Below, one piece after another: positions 52,310 to 61,359 of a stretch of 64,000 nucleotides of DNA. This DNA is from Curtobacterium ammoniigenes NBRC 101786. Lineage in GTDB: Bacteria; Actinomycetota; Actinomycetes; Actinomycetales; Microbacteriaceae. Below the pieces are notes generated by a model, which was given only the letters and a program-made list of their open reading frames with translations, was not told the origin of the DNA and did no database searches. Each line of letters opens with the position of its first letter. Position 1 is the stretch's first letter. Both the position numbers and the translations under genes were made by a program. Location of the stretch: NCBI RefSeq assembly GCF_001571045.1, contig NZ_BCSV01000004.1:62001-126000 (forward strand), read 5' to 3'.

Positions 52310-54283
52310 TCACAGCCCCTCTGCGTTCGCGCGAAGCCGGAGGCGCTGCGCGTCGATCTCAACGAGCTGCCGCTGCAACTCGGCACGGCGCTCGGCGTGC
52401 TCGCGCGGATCGGCGCGTTGCAACTGACCCAGCAGCGACGCCTTCCGCGCGAGGAGATCGCGCTCGACGAGCGCCGTCACGATGCTCGTGCAGTATGCGG
52501 CGAGGTCTTCATCGGATCGGGCGGGAATCGGTGCGAGCGCGAGCTCCTGGACGAGCGTCCGCAGGGGCTCGGGCACGTCTGCAAGCACTCGGTCAAGCCA
52601 CGCAGGATCGGCGACGGCGTCAATGTTCGCGACCACGCCATCGCGGACGACTGCGAGCGTTGGATTCGAGAACCGCGCGGCCGCAGCGAGGCCGAGCAGC
52701 GGACCACCCACGAGTGTCGGTTGCTGGACCATCGCCATGACGGCGTCTCGTTCCATTCGCGTGACGGGGTCGTTCGGGAGCGCCCGCATCGTGGCACGGG
52801 GCTCCTCTTCGGACGGCGCCATTCGACGTGGCTCGCTCGCGTCGCGCCGATCGGCACCATGGCCGCCGATCGATTCGCTCGAGCGCTGGGTCGATGCAGG
52901 TCTGTCGGACCCGGTCGCGGCAGCACCGCGCTGCGCCGTCGACTGCTCGGGACGCCGCCGGGCGGCTGCGACGGCCCTGCTGACGTCTGTGGGGTCCATG
53001 CCCAACCAGCCCGCGAGATTCCGCGCATACCCCTGGCTGAGTGCCGGGTCGCGGATTCCGGCGACGACGGGCGCGGACTCGCGAAGCGCGCTCACCCTGC
53101 CCTCGACCGTCTCGAGGTCGTGCGCGTCGAGACGGCGCCGGATCATGAACTCGAACATGGGCCGCCGGGCCGCGACCAGGCGTCGGATCGCGTCGTCGCC
53201 GCGCGCCAGCCGGAGGTCGCACGGGTCGAGACCACCCGGCGCGACCGCGACATAGGTCTGCGCTGCGAACCGCTGCTCCTCGGCGAAGGCTCGCGACGCT
53301 GCGCGTTGACCGGCATCGTCGGGGTCGAACGTGAACACGATCTCGCCGCTCTGTGAAAGCGCCTGACCGGCCGAGTCGCCGATCATCGGTCGGATGACCC
53401 GAATGTGATCGACGCCGAACGATGTTCCACACGTGGCGACTGCCGTCGTGACCCCTGCGAGGTGACACGCCATGACGTCGGTGTAGCCCTCGACGATGAC
53501 GACCTGTTTGCTCTTCGCGATGTCGCGCCGAGCGAGATCGATCCCGTAGAGCACGTGACTCTTGTGGTAGATCGGCGTCTCGGGCGTGTTCAGGTACTTC
53601 GGCCCCTTATCGTCCTCAAGGAGGCGGCGGGCACCGAAACCGATTGTCGCGCCGGTGACGTCACGGATCGGCCAGATGAGCCGACCACGAAACCGGTCGT
53701 ATGGAGATCGGTCACCCTGACTCAGCAGCCCTGCGCTGATGAGCTCGTCGATGGTGAAGCCGCGGCGCGTCAGGTGGTCGCGGAGCGCATCAAACGATTT
53801 GGGGGCGAATCCCACGCCGAAGCGCTGCGCCGCGGCCGGGTCGAATCCGCGTTCGCCGAGGAACCGCCGGCCTGGCTCCGCACCGGGCGAGGTCAGCTGG
53901 GCGACGAAAAACTCCTGCGCCACCTCGTTCGCCGCGATGAGCCGGGCGCGCGTGTTGTAGTCGGTCCGCGGGCCGTCGCCCTCTTCGTAGTGCAGCGTGA
54001 AGCCGACCTTCGCTGCCATCCGCTCCACGGCCTCCTGGAAGGACATGTGGTCCTGCTTCATCAGGAAGCTGAACACGTCGCCGTCCTCGCCACAGCCGAA
54101 ACAGTGGTAGCGCCCGACCTGAGGACGGACATGGAACGAGGGCGACCGCTCGTCGTGGAACGGACAGAGGCCCTTCAAACTGCCGACGCCCGCAGATTTG
54201 AGCGCAACGTAGTCCCCGACAACCTCAGCGATGTTGACGCGCGCGCGGAGCTCGTCGATGTCGTTCCGCGCGATCCGTGCCAC
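52310..54283 (-). CDS. dnaG: DNA primase
   Basis: This 657-residue primase has the N-terminal CHC2 zinc finger (Cys40, His43, Cys61, Cys64), the RNA-polymerase domain with RDVTGATIGFGARRL, and the Toprim motif VIVEGYTDVMA near 262-272. It makes RNA primers for replication. GTG 54283 is the family start; TAGGAT ends six bases before it. In many actinobacteria dgt directly precedes dnaG on the same strand; here a 4.4-kb plus-strand cassette separates them. Confidence 0.95.
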   Translation of the reverse strand: MARIARNDIDELRARVNIAEVVGDYVALKSAGVGSLKGLCPFHDERSPSFHVRPQVGRYHCFGCGEDGDVFSFLMKQDHMSFQEAVERMAAKVGFTLHYEEGDGPRTDYNTRARLIAANEVAQEFFVAQLTSPGAEPGRRFLGERGFDPAAAQRFGVGFAPKSFDALRDHLTRRGFTIDELISAGLLSQGDRSPYDRFRGRLIWPIRDVTGATIGFGARRLLEDDKGPKYLNTPETPIYHKSHVLYGIDLARRDIAKSKQVVIVEGYTDVMACHLAGVTTAVATCGTSFGVDHIRVIRPMIGDSAGQALSQSGEIVFTFDPDDAGQRAASRAFAEEQRFAAQTYVAVAPGGLDPCDLRLARGDDAIRRLVAARRPMFEFMIRRRLDAHDLETVEGRVSALRESAPVVAGIRDPALSQGYARNLAGWLGMDPTDVSRAVAAARRRPEQSTAQRGAAATGSDRPASTQRSSESIGGHGADRRDASEPRRMAPSEEEPRATMRALPNDPVTRMERDAVMAMVQQPTLVGGPLLGLAAAARFSNPTLAVVRDGVVANIDAVADPAWLDRVLADVPEPLRTLVQELALAPIPARSDEDLAAYCTSIVTALVERDLLARKASLLGQLQRADPREHAERRAELQRQLVEIDAQRLRLRANAEGL

Positions 54284-54289
54284 CCGATG

Positions 54290-54295
54290 ATCCTA
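54290..54295 (-). promoter_or_regulatory. -10 element of a leaderless promoter (TAGGAT)
   Basis: On the minus strand TAGGAT ends six bases before the GTG of dnaG at 54283. It gives dnaG its own promoter, separate from dgt. Confidence 0.4.
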
Positions 54296-54345
54296 GTTCT
54301 GAGCGGGGACCTCCCCCGCGAGCCATTGCCTCTCATTCGAAATTT

Positions 54346-54351
54346 TAATAT
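54346..54351 (+). promoter_or_regulatory. Promoter -10 of the cassette (TAATAT)
   Basis: TAATAT sits in an unusually AT-rich stretch (54338-54353) 64 bases before the first cassette gene. No consensus -35 is visible at the usual distance. It is AT-richer than any other promoter noticed in the window. Confidence 0.55.
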
Positions 54352-54414
54352 TTCAGGGCAGCCAAGGTGTACGGAGCGTTCTGCCATCCGGCGACGCAGG
54401 TGAGGAGAGATCAC

Positions 54415-54759
54415 ATGAGGAAAGCACTCGCAGCGGCCGTCATCGGAATTGCTGTCGTCGGCGCCGCCGGAGTCGCTGCTCCGGCGAGCGCAGCCACCTT
54501 CACTGGCTGGTCCAATACGAACTACAGCGGCTCGATTCTCGTGCAGAGCTCGACGACCGCGAACACGACCGTCGATGTCGCCGACAACCTTCTGTCATCT
54601 GCGAAGAACGCGCAAAGTCGCCGCTGGTGTGCGGTAAATGTCGAGGCCGGAATCAACATCATCCGGTTCCGCTTCGCCCAGGGGTCCTACTCGACGCTCG
54701 GCACCATGAATCGGGTCACTGACTTCCTCTGGGCAGGGACCGCCGGCGGCTGCGCCTGA
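54415..54759 (+). CDS. Small secreted protein, possibly beta/gamma-crystallin (I36)-like
   Basis: This 114-residue protein has a clear Sec signal peptide (basic start, hydrophobic core to about 24, then PASA before ATF), leaving about 88 mature residues. The mature part has TGWSNTNYSGSILV and VADNLLSSAKNAQSRRWC, a weak likeness to the I36/crystallin-like secreted fold, with two cysteines, one near the end (GGCA), that could form a disulfide. GAGGAGAG precedes the ATG. It is the first gene of a cassette with a lipoprotein and an export-type ABC system, so it may be the exported or protected product. The family assignment is tentative. Confidence 0.6.
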   Translation: MRKALAAAVIGIAVVGAAGVAAPASAATFTGWSNTNYSGSILVQSSTTANTTVDVADNLLSSAKNAQSRRWCAVNVEAGINIIRFRFAQGSYSTLGTMNRVTDFLWAGTAGGCA

Positions 54760-54764
54760 CGCTG

Positions 54765-55679
54765 ATGCGATCTCAGGTGCCGCGTCAATGGCGTCGGATT
54801 GCAGGATTGTGCATTCTCGTCTCCGCGCTCTCGTCGTGCTCCGCTCCGAAGGCAGAGGGCCCCGTTCCCGATCGACTTCAGCGGAGCGTGGTGGCGCTGG
54901 CGCAGACGCCCTCGGAAGTCACCGAGGCTGAGTTCATCGCGACTCGCTCCTGCCTTCTTCGAGCGGGGTTCGATATCCCATATGGTTCCGATTTCGCCCA
55001 CAACCCGACGTCGTCGATCGCCGGGGTGCCCGGCCTGTTCGCAAGCGCGTCGGCGGCACGGGTCAGCGGATACGGAACCACGATCAGGGAGTCGGACGAT
55101 CCGATCAGCGCATTCGGGAAACATCTTGACAGCGCAGACAGCACGAGGTTCGCGATCGCGCTCCACGGAGCCTCCGACGCTCGTCAGGTGAGCGTCACGC
55201 TCATGCGTGGCGGCACCGTCTCGCGTTCGGCCGAAGGGTGCGCGGCCGAGGGTACGACCGCGGTCTACGGCTCCGTCGAAACCGCGCTCCGGCTTGAGAA
55301 TTTCGCCAACGAGATCTATGCGCAGCTCGAACCCTCGGCCATTGCTCGTGTTCTGAAGCGCGATCTCCCCAGCTACCGGTCATGCATGGCAACGTCCGGC
55401 TATGTGCTCGGGCCAGAGGAAACGAATGCCTCGAAGCAGGCACGAGAACGATTCGGGGTCTATCGCGACCCCGGCGATCCGCCGAAGCCAGCAGAAGCGG
55501 TCATGGCGGAGACTGACGCGAAGTGCCAGCACGAGTCCGGCATGACGAGCGACACGAACAGCTTGTTCTTCCGGACCGCTGGACACTGGGTCATCGCGCA
55601 CGAAGGTCAGATCATCGCATGGCGAGACGACCTCAGCACGGCGCAGAAGCAGGCGAAGAACATCATCGACAATGGCTGA
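54765..55679 (+). CDS. Predicted lipoprotein of unknown function
   Basis: This 304-residue protein has a hydrophobic start and a lipobox LSSC at about 22-25, so it is probably lipidated and anchored outside the membrane. Two segments share a pattern: SCLLRAGFDIPYG and SCMATSGYVLG, resembling the CM-x-x-x-GF repeats of some actinobacterial lipoproteins. It starts five bases after the secreted protein gene and ends eight bases into the adaptor gene. The function is unknown; a receptor, immunity or accessory role for the export system is plausible. Confidence 0.7.
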   Translation: MRSQVPRQWRRIAGLCILVSALSSCSAPKAEGPVPDRLQRSVVALAQTPSEVTEAEFIATRSCLLRAGFDIPYGSDFAHNPTSSIAGVPGLFASASAARVSGYGTTIRESDDPISAFGKHLDSADSTRFAIALHGASDARQVSVTLMRGGTVSRSAEGCAAEGTTAVYGSVETALRLENFANEIYAQLEPSAIARVLKRDLPSYRSCMATSGYVLGPEETNASKQARERFGVYRDPGDPPKPAEAVMAETDAKCQHESGMTSDTNSLFFRTAGHWVIAHEGQIIAWRDDLSTAQKQAKNIIDNG

Positions 55680-56853
55680 TCCACGGAGAGCGCGATGGTT
55701 CACGGCCGGCGCCGCGACCTGCAGCGCCGTCGTCGTCGCCGGTTCGGCCGCGACCCTGACGGTCAGCGGCATTCACGAGCAGTCCCAGGCGTCGACGCCG
55801 ACTCCATCCCTCCACACTGGGGTGACCGTGATCGAGTCCGGTTCGGTTCGCCGGTCCGTTTCCGGCAGCGTCACGGTGATGACGGACGGGGCGAGCGTCG
55901 TATCCGGAGCCGCCGAGAGCACCAGCGGAACGCGCATCGTCACCCGAGAAGGCGCTGCCCCGGACACCCCGCTCGACGAGGGTGCCGTCATCGCTGTCGT
56001 CAACGAGCGCCCGACATTTCTTATCACGAGCGACGTCCCGTTCTACCGGTCCATGACCGTTGGCACAGTTGGACGCGATGTCGACGCGCTCCAGCGCGGA
56101 CTTCGAGGACTCGGGTACGGACTCGGCAGTGACGCGAGCGGGAAGTTCGGCCCGGGGACCGCTCGGGCAGTGTTCTTTCTGTACCGTGACAGGTCGCATC
56201 AGCCCGTCGACTCGACCGGAACCCCAACCGACCTCACGACAGCGACCGGCACCGCGGTCCCAGAAGGCGAACTCGTCGCCGCTCCGAGGGTTCCTGTGGT
56301 TTCGACCACGCGATGCGGGCAGAGCGGCACCGTCGTCAATGGGCCGCTCTGTCGGCTCCTCCCTCCGACAGGCTTGCTCCGAATGACTGTTCCCGACAGC
56401 GAAGCCGATGCCATTGAGGCTGGGCAACCGGTGACCGTCGCGCTCGCGGATGGCTCCTCAATCGCAGCCAGCGTTGGATCGCGCATTTCCGATGCATCGA
56501 CAGAACCTGGCGACGGGACGGAGGGCACGAACGGCGCGGATACCACTTCGGCCTCTGGTTCGGATCCCGGCGGCAGGGTCCGCGGGGCATCGTTCGCGCT
56601 CGACACTGCCGACCGGGTTTCACTCGGAGCGACGGGGTCAGCGACGGTGACTGTCGCGACGACGCCCGATGACGGCCTCCGTGTCGCGGAAGTCGCGATC
56701 CGCTCGAGAGGGAGCGAACGATGGCTCGTGGCGCGCGACGGCATAACGCTGCCGATCTCAGTTGGTCTCTGCGCCCACGGAGTCTGTTCGATCTCCGGCT
56801 CGAACATCTCCGCTGGTCGAGCGATACGGCTCCCCGATGCAAGTGCCCGTTGA
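55672..56853 (+). CDS. Membrane-fusion-type adaptor with peptidoglycan-binding domain
   Basis: This 393-residue protein has an N-terminal membrane anchor (about 10-32) and a peptidoglycan-binding-1 domain (GRDVDALQRGLRGLGYGLG...KFGPGTARAVFFLYRD, about 127-165). The following region, with VSTTRCGQSGTVVNGPLC and TGLLRMTVPDSEADAIEAGQPVTV, resembles a MacA/HlyD-like adaptor. It probably joins the MacB-like ATPase and permease downstream to the cell wall. It overlaps the ATPase gene by 17 bases. Confidence 0.75.
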   Translation: MADPRRARWFTAGAATCSAVVVAGSAATLTVSGIHEQSQASTPTPSLHTGVTVIESGSVRRSVSGSVTVMTDGASVVSGAAESTSGTRIVTREGAAPDTPLDEGAVIAVVNERPTFLITSDVPFYRSMTVGTVGRDVDALQRGLRGLGYGLGSDASGKFGPGTARAVFFLYRDRSHQPVDSTGTPTDLTTATGTAVPEGELVAAPRVPVVSTTRCGQSGTVVNGPLCRLLPPTGLLRMTVPDSEADAIEAGQPVTVALADGSSIAASVGSRISDASTEPGDGTEGTNGADTTSASGSDPGGRVRGASFALDTADRVSLGATGSATVTVATTPDDGLRVAEVAIRSRGSERWLVARDGITLPISVGLCAHGVCSISGSNISAGRAIRLPDASAR

Positions 56854-57538
56854 GTCGCAACCCACAAGTCCCCGAATTGTCGCGTCGCTCGACCGGATCT
56901 GCCGGTCATTTGCTTCGGACCAGCGCGTGCTCAGCGACGTGTCGTTCGACCTGCGGAGCGGTGAGTCAACAGCGATCGTCGGACCGAGCGGCTCGGGCAA
57001 GTCCACCCTCCTGGGCATTCTCGGGCTTCTCGACGAACCGACGTCCGGCGACTACGCGGTGAACGGCCTCCACACCGCCGGGCTGCGTGACCGTGAACGC
57101 ACCCGGCTCCGTCGCGAACGGATCGCGTTCGTCTTCCAGGCATTCCACCTCGTGCCGCATCTCACCGCTGTCGAGAATGTCGCCGAGCCACTCCGGATAT
57201 CGGGTCGATCGTGGCAGGATCGACGCGAGCGCGCCGCCGCGGAGCTCTCCCGAGTCGGGCTCCCGCACCGGGCGTGGGCCCGCCCGAACGTGCTGAGCGG
57301 GGGCGAGCAACAGCGCGTCGCCGTGGCACGAGCGCTCGTCGCCGCACCGGATCTGCTGCTGTGCGACGAGCCAACCGGCAACCTCGACTCCCGGAACGCC
57401 AGCCGCGTGCTCGATCTGATCCTCGGCGCGCGTACCCGCGGCTGCGCTGTTGTGGTCGTCACGCACGACCCCTCGGTCGCGGAACGCTGCGGGGCCGAAC
57501 TCGTCGTGACCGACGGGCGAGTCGAGCGGCGCCGATGA
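56837..57538 (+). CDS. MacB/LolD-type ABC ATP-binding protein
   Basis: This 233-residue ATPase has Walker A GPSGSGKST near 49-57, signature LSGGEQQRVAVARAL near 154-168, Walker B LLLCDEPTGNLDS and the H-loop VVTHD. It belongs to the LolD/MacB-type group. The FtsX-type permease begins with an ATGA overlap, so the two form one transporter. Confidence 0.92.
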   Translation: MQVPVESQPTSPRIVASLDRICRSFASDQRVLSDVSFDLRSGESTAIVGPSGSGKSTLLGILGLLDEPTSGDYAVNGLHTAGLRDRERTRLRRERIAFVFQAFHLVPHLTAVENVAEPLRISGRSWQDRRERAAAELSRVGLPHRAWARPNVLSGGEQQRVAVARALVAAPDLLLCDEPTGNLDSRNASRVLDLILGARTRGCAVVVVTHDPSVAERCGAELVVTDGRVERRR

Positions 57539-58692
57539 ACAGCGCGCTCTCCATCTCCGTGCTCGCTGTGACTCGCCGCTGGCGCCGTCAGCTGCTGACG
57601 GTCGCCGCCGTAGCGGTCGGGACCGCCACCCTCGTCTGCGTGCAGGGCCTCAGTGAGACCGCCGCACACGAAACCGCAGCGACCGTCGACCGCCTGCGCT
57701 CCAATCGGGTGATCGCCGCACTGCCACACGACGCGTGGACACGCTCCGAGCAGGAACTGACACAGCGGATCCGGACGACCGGTGGGGCGCTGCGGGCCGG
57801 GACCTACACGGACAGCGATGGAGGCGCCCCGCATGTCAGCGCCCAGCCTCCATTGGCCGACGAGCCGGTCCGCGTCGCGAGCGTCATTACGACAGCCGAG
57901 GGACTGGACGCCCGGGGCGCCCGCATCGTCGCGGGTACCTTTTCGGCCGACCCTGACGGAATCGCGGATGGCGTGCTCATCGGGGCCGCGTTAGCCAAGG
58001 AACTCAGACTCTCTCCAACAGACGGATCGAACACGCTCCGAGTCAATGGCGTCAGCGTGTTCGTGAGCGGCGTCGTCCGCGACGGGCTCGATGGTTCGAG
58101 TGCGAACACATCGGTCCTGCTGCCACCGGCAACCGCGCAACGGCTCGGGATCCTTCCGGAGCAGCGTGCCATGCAGATCATGGCACACGCCGGTAACGCT
58201 GATGCCCTCGCCGATGTCCTCCCGGTCGCGGTGTTTCCGGAGGATCCCGAGAATGTGTCCATCGGTACCGACCCGTCACCGGAGCAGTTGCGGCGCCAGC
58301 TCCTTTCCGGAAGCCGAGCCTTCGTCGTGAGCATCTCGACCATCGTGCTGATCTCTGCGCTCGCAGGCTTCGTGACCACGATGCAGATCGCCGTTCGTGA
58401 GCGGCGACGCGAGATCGGCATCGGCCGGGCAATGGGCGAGACCAGAGCGTCGATCGGAACGCGATTCCTCCTCGAGGCGACGATTCTCGGGCTGATCGGT
58501 GGAGCGGCGGGCTTCGCTCTCGGCGTGCTCGTTGCCGCCACCGGCGCTCAGCTCCAAAACTGGTCGCTCATCCTCAGGCCGGAGTTGTTGCTCGTCCTTC
58601 CCGCGAGCGCGCTCGTCGGCGCAGCCGCGGGCGCGTTCCCTGCGTGGACGGCGTCCAGAGTCAACCCGGCCGATCTGCTCCGAACGGAGTGA
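57535..58692 (+). CDS. FtsX/MacB-type ABC permease
   Basis: This 385-residue protein has a membrane segment near 20-40, a large extracellular domain (about 45-255), then three membrane segments in the C-terminal third, ending PAWTASRVNPADLLRTE, which is a MacB/FtsX permease end. It partners with the ATPase and adaptor. The ERRREIGIGRAMGETR loop is the family's cytoplasmic contact. It is the last cassette gene and is convergent with dgt. Confidence 0.9.
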   Translation: MNSALSISVLAVTRRWRRQLLTVAAVAVGTATLVCVQGLSETAAHETAATVDRLRSNRVIAALPHDAWTRSEQELTQRIRTTGGALRAGTYTDSDGGAPHVSAQPPLADEPVRVASVITTAEGLDARGARIVAGTFSADPDGIADGVLIGAALAKELRLSPTDGSNTLRVNGVSVFVSGVVRDGLDGSSANTSVLLPPATAQRLGILPEQRAMQIMAHAGNADALADVLPVAVFPEDPENVSIGTDPSPEQLRRQLLSGSRAFVVSISTIVLISALAGFVTTMQIAVRERRREIGIGRAMGETRASIGTRFLLEATILGLIGGAAGFALGVLVAATGAQLQNWSLILRPELLLVLPASALVGAAAGAFPAWTASRVNPADLLRTE

Positions 58693-58711
58693 CGCGTCCG
58701 AGCCGCCGATC

Positions 58712-59989
58712 TCAGACCAGGGTGACCGGCGCCCGATCGCCGATCACGAGCCTCCGATGCCATGCGATCGCGCTCTGGTCTGTGAGGCTCGCAACCTGGT
58801 CCAGGACGACCCGGCGCCGTGCCGCATCCCCGTCAGCAGCACGCCAGTCGGCCGCGAAGCCTGGTTCGAGATCGATGCCGCCACTTTGCCAGAGCGCGTC
58901 GAGCAGCTCCGTCAGGAGACGGCGCTGCTCCTCATACACCGGACGTCGGTCGTCGTGCGTCATGACGAAAGCTGCGACGACGCCCTTCAGTACCGCGATC
59001 TCACTGATGATCTCGGGCGGAACGACGACGCTCGCGGCGAACCGCACGAGCGATCCCGACGCGTAGGAGGCGCGAGTCGCCTCCGTCGCGGTTCGCGCGA
59101 ACCGTCCGATGAGCTGGCTTGTCAGATTCTTCAACCGCGCCTGGTCGCGTCGGGATGCCTCGTACGTGGTCATCCAGAGCGACATCGATCGGAGCCGATC
59201 GAACGCGTCGAGGAGCTCGTCCCGGCTGAGGTCATCGCCGACCCAGGCGTGCATCGCGGAGACGATGTCGTTCTCGCCGACGCGGTCGCCGAGCGCGGCG
59301 ACATCGATGAACCCGGCGACCACTGCATCCTCGAAGTCGTGGACCGAGTACGCGATGTCATCGGACATATCCATGACCTGCGCCTCGATGCACCGCTGTC
59401 GGCGCGGCGCCTGCGCTCGGAGCCAGGCGAAGACGGGAGTGTCATCGTCGTAGAAGCCGAACTTGCGTCGTCCGGACGACGGCTCTGTCGTGCCTTGCGC
59501 AGCCGGCCACGGGTATTTGCAGCTCGCGTCCAGGCTCGCCCGCGTGAGGTTCAGTCCGAAGGGGCGACCGTCGTCGCTGTACACCTTCGGCTCGAGGCGT
59601 GTGAGCAGGCGGAGGGTCTGCGCATTGCCTTCGAACCCGCCGCAGTCTGCCGCCCACTCGTTCAGGGCGCTTTCCCCGTTGTGTCCGAACGGCGGGTGGC
59701 CGATGTCGTGGGCAAGACACGCAGTGTCGACGACGTCCGGGTCGAGCCCCAGGCTGTCCGCGAGCTCACGCCCCACTTGCGCGACCTCGAGCGAATGCGT
59801 CAGGCGGTTGCGCGCGAAGTCCATACCCGTCGTCGGGCTGAGCACCTGCGTCTTCGCGGCGAGTCGACGTAACGCGCTCGAGTGCAGGAGCCGAGCCCGA
59901 TCGCGTGCGAAGTCACTCCGTCGATTGGAATGCTCCTCCGGGAGCCAGCGCTCCGCGTCAGCCGGCCCGTAACTCGCGCTCGCTCCCAT
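58712..59989 (-). CDS. dgt: Deoxyguanosinetriphosphate triphosphohydrolase-like protein
   Basis: This 425-residue HD-domain enzyme has its metal site at His65 (RLTHSLEVA), His94-Asp95 (AHDIGHPPFGH) and later Asp in the SLDASCKYPWP/DMSDDIAYSVHDFED region. It hydrolyses dGTP to deoxyguanosine and triphosphate. GGAGGAG eight bases before the ATG. It is 21 bases from dusB and is normally followed by dnaG; here the export cassette intervenes. Confidence 0.93.
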   Translation of the reverse strand: MGASASYGPADAERWLPEEHSNRRSDFARDRARLLHSSALRRLAAKTQVLSPTTGMDFARNRLTHSLEVAQVGRELADSLGLDPDVVDTACLAHDIGHPPFGHNGESALNEWAADCGGFEGNAQTLRLLTRLEPKVYSDDGRPFGLNLTRASLDASCKYPWPAAQGTTEPSSGRRKFGFYDDDTPVFAWLRAQAPRRQRCIEAQVMDMSDDIAYSVHDFEDAVVAGFIDVAALGDRVGENDIVSAMHAWVGDDLSRDELLDAFDRLRSMSLWMTTYEASRRDQARLKNLTSQLIGRFARTATEATRASYASGSLVRFAASVVVPPEIISEIAVLKGVVAAFVMTHDDRRPVYEEQRRLLTELLDALWQSGGIDLEPGFAADWRAADGDAARRRVVLDQVASLTDQSAIAWHRRLVIGDRAPVTLV

Positions 59990-60010
59990 TCACACTCCTC
60001 CGCGCACTGG

Positions 60011-61165
60011 TCAGCCGCCGGAGTGATGCAGTTCGGCGGCAGCGAGCACCTTGCGGAACTCGGTGTCGATCTCGCGGCTCTCCAACCATCGGTCCGGGAG
60101 GGACGGCTTCTTCGGGTGCCCGGCGCGGCCGCGCGGCCCCTCGGCGTCCGCGCCCGGGTACGGCTGCGCCCCATCGAGCTGTCCGAGGAGATCGTCGATC
60201 TCCTGCAGGCTGCTCGCCGTGGCCAGCGACGACCGAACATCCCCTCCGACGGGATACCCCTTGAAGTACCACGCCACATGCTTGCGGATATCGCGGCACC
60301 CGCGGTCCTCGTCCTCGAAGAACTCGACAAGCAGCTCTGCATGCCGGCGGAACGCTTCGGCGACCTCTCCGAGGGACGGCATCGCCTGCGCACGCTCGCC
60401 CCGGAACGCCGCGGCGAGATCGCCGAACAGCCACGGCCTCCCAAGGCATCCGCGACCGACGACGACACCGTCACAACCGGTCTCATCCACCATCCGGAGC
60501 GCGTCCGCGGCGGACCAGATGTCGCCGTTGCCGAGCACCGGGACATCGGCGATGGTCTCTTTCAGCGTTGCGATCGCGCTCCAGTCCGCCTGGCCGGAAT
60601 AGAACTCGCTCGCCGTGCGGGCATGGAGCGCAATGCTCGCAACGCCCGCCCCCTGGGCAGCCCGTGCCGCCTCGAGATATGTGAGGTGGTCGCGGTCGAT
60701 GCCTTTCCGCATCTTGACCGTGAGCGGGATGTCGCCAGCCGCCTTCACCGCGCGTTCGACGATGTCGCGGAACAGGTCGAGTTTCCACGGGAGTGCCGCG
60801 CCGCCGCCCTTCCGGGTGACCTTCGGAACGGGACACCCGAAGTTGAGATCGATGTGGTCGGCGCGGTCCTCCGCGACGAGCATGGTGACGGCCTCGGCGA
60901 CCGTGTTCGGCTCGACGCCGTAGAGCTGGATCGACCGGGGCGTCTCGGACTCGTGGTGGCGGATCAGACGCATCGACTCGGGCGTGCGTTCGACGAGTGC
61001 GCGCGAGGTGATCATTTCGGAGACGTAAAGACCTGCGCCGTACTCTCGACAGAGGCGTCGAAACGCGGTGTTCGTGATGCCCGCCATCGGTGCGAGCACG
61101 ACCGGCGTGTCGACCTGGATGCGGCCGATCTGCAGCGGCGTCGAAGCGGTGTCCGTGATCGTCAT
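60011..61165 (-). CDS. dusB: tRNA-dihydrouridine synthase
   Basis: This 384-residue flavoprotein has VVLAPMAGITNTAFRRLC near 22-39 and the catalytic cysteine Cys111 in DLNFGCPVPKV. VVVGRGCLGRPWLF is the FMN phosphate-binding region. It reduces uridine to dihydrouridine in tRNA. The ATG at 61165 overlaps the stop of the 65-codon gene upstream, so the frame extending to 61210 is not used. Confidence 0.95.
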   Translation of the reverse strand: MTITDTASTPLQIGRIQVDTPVVLAPMAGITNTAFRRLCREYGAGLYVSEMITSRALVERTPESMRLIRHHESETPRSIQLYGVEPNTVAEAVTMLVAEDRADHIDLNFGCPVPKVTRKGGGAALPWKLDLFRDIVERAVKAAGDIPLTVKMRKGIDRDHLTYLEAARAAQGAGVASIALHARTASEFYSGQADWSAIATLKETIADVPVLGNGDIWSAADALRMVDETGCDGVVVGRGCLGRPWLFGDLAAAFRGERAQAMPSLGEVAEAFRRHAELLVEFFEDEDRGCRDIRKHVAWYFKGYPVGGDVRSSLATASSLQEIDDLLGQLDGAQPYPGADAEGPRGRAGHPKKPSLPDRWLESREIDTEFRKVLAAAELHHSGG

Positions 61166-61359
61166 CGCGCCCCATTCTCCCACGGGAGATCGCACACATC
61201 GCCGACGCACACCGGTCCGGACTGGTCGATCACGATCGGGATCAGACCGGGCTGCTGCGCGAACGGCTGGGGAGGCGCATCACCCGTCGGGTTCGCACCG
61301 TCACCACCCTGCACGGCTGGCTCCGTCGTCGCGCCGACATTCACGATCGGCTCCGTCAT
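61162..61359 (-). CDS. Small coupled protein of unknown function
   Basis: This 65-residue ORF starts MTEPIVNVGATTEPAVQGGD, is Pro/Gly-rich, and has a VCVGDVCDLP segment with two cysteines five residues apart. Its start overlaps the stop of the DsbA-family gene (ATGA) and its stop overlaps the dusB ATG (ATGA). This double coupling supports a real gene. I do not recognise the family. Confidence 0.7.
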   Translation of the reverse strand: MTEPIVNVGATTEPAVQGGDGANPTGDAPPQPFAQQPGLIPIVIDQSGPVCVGDVCDLPWENGAR

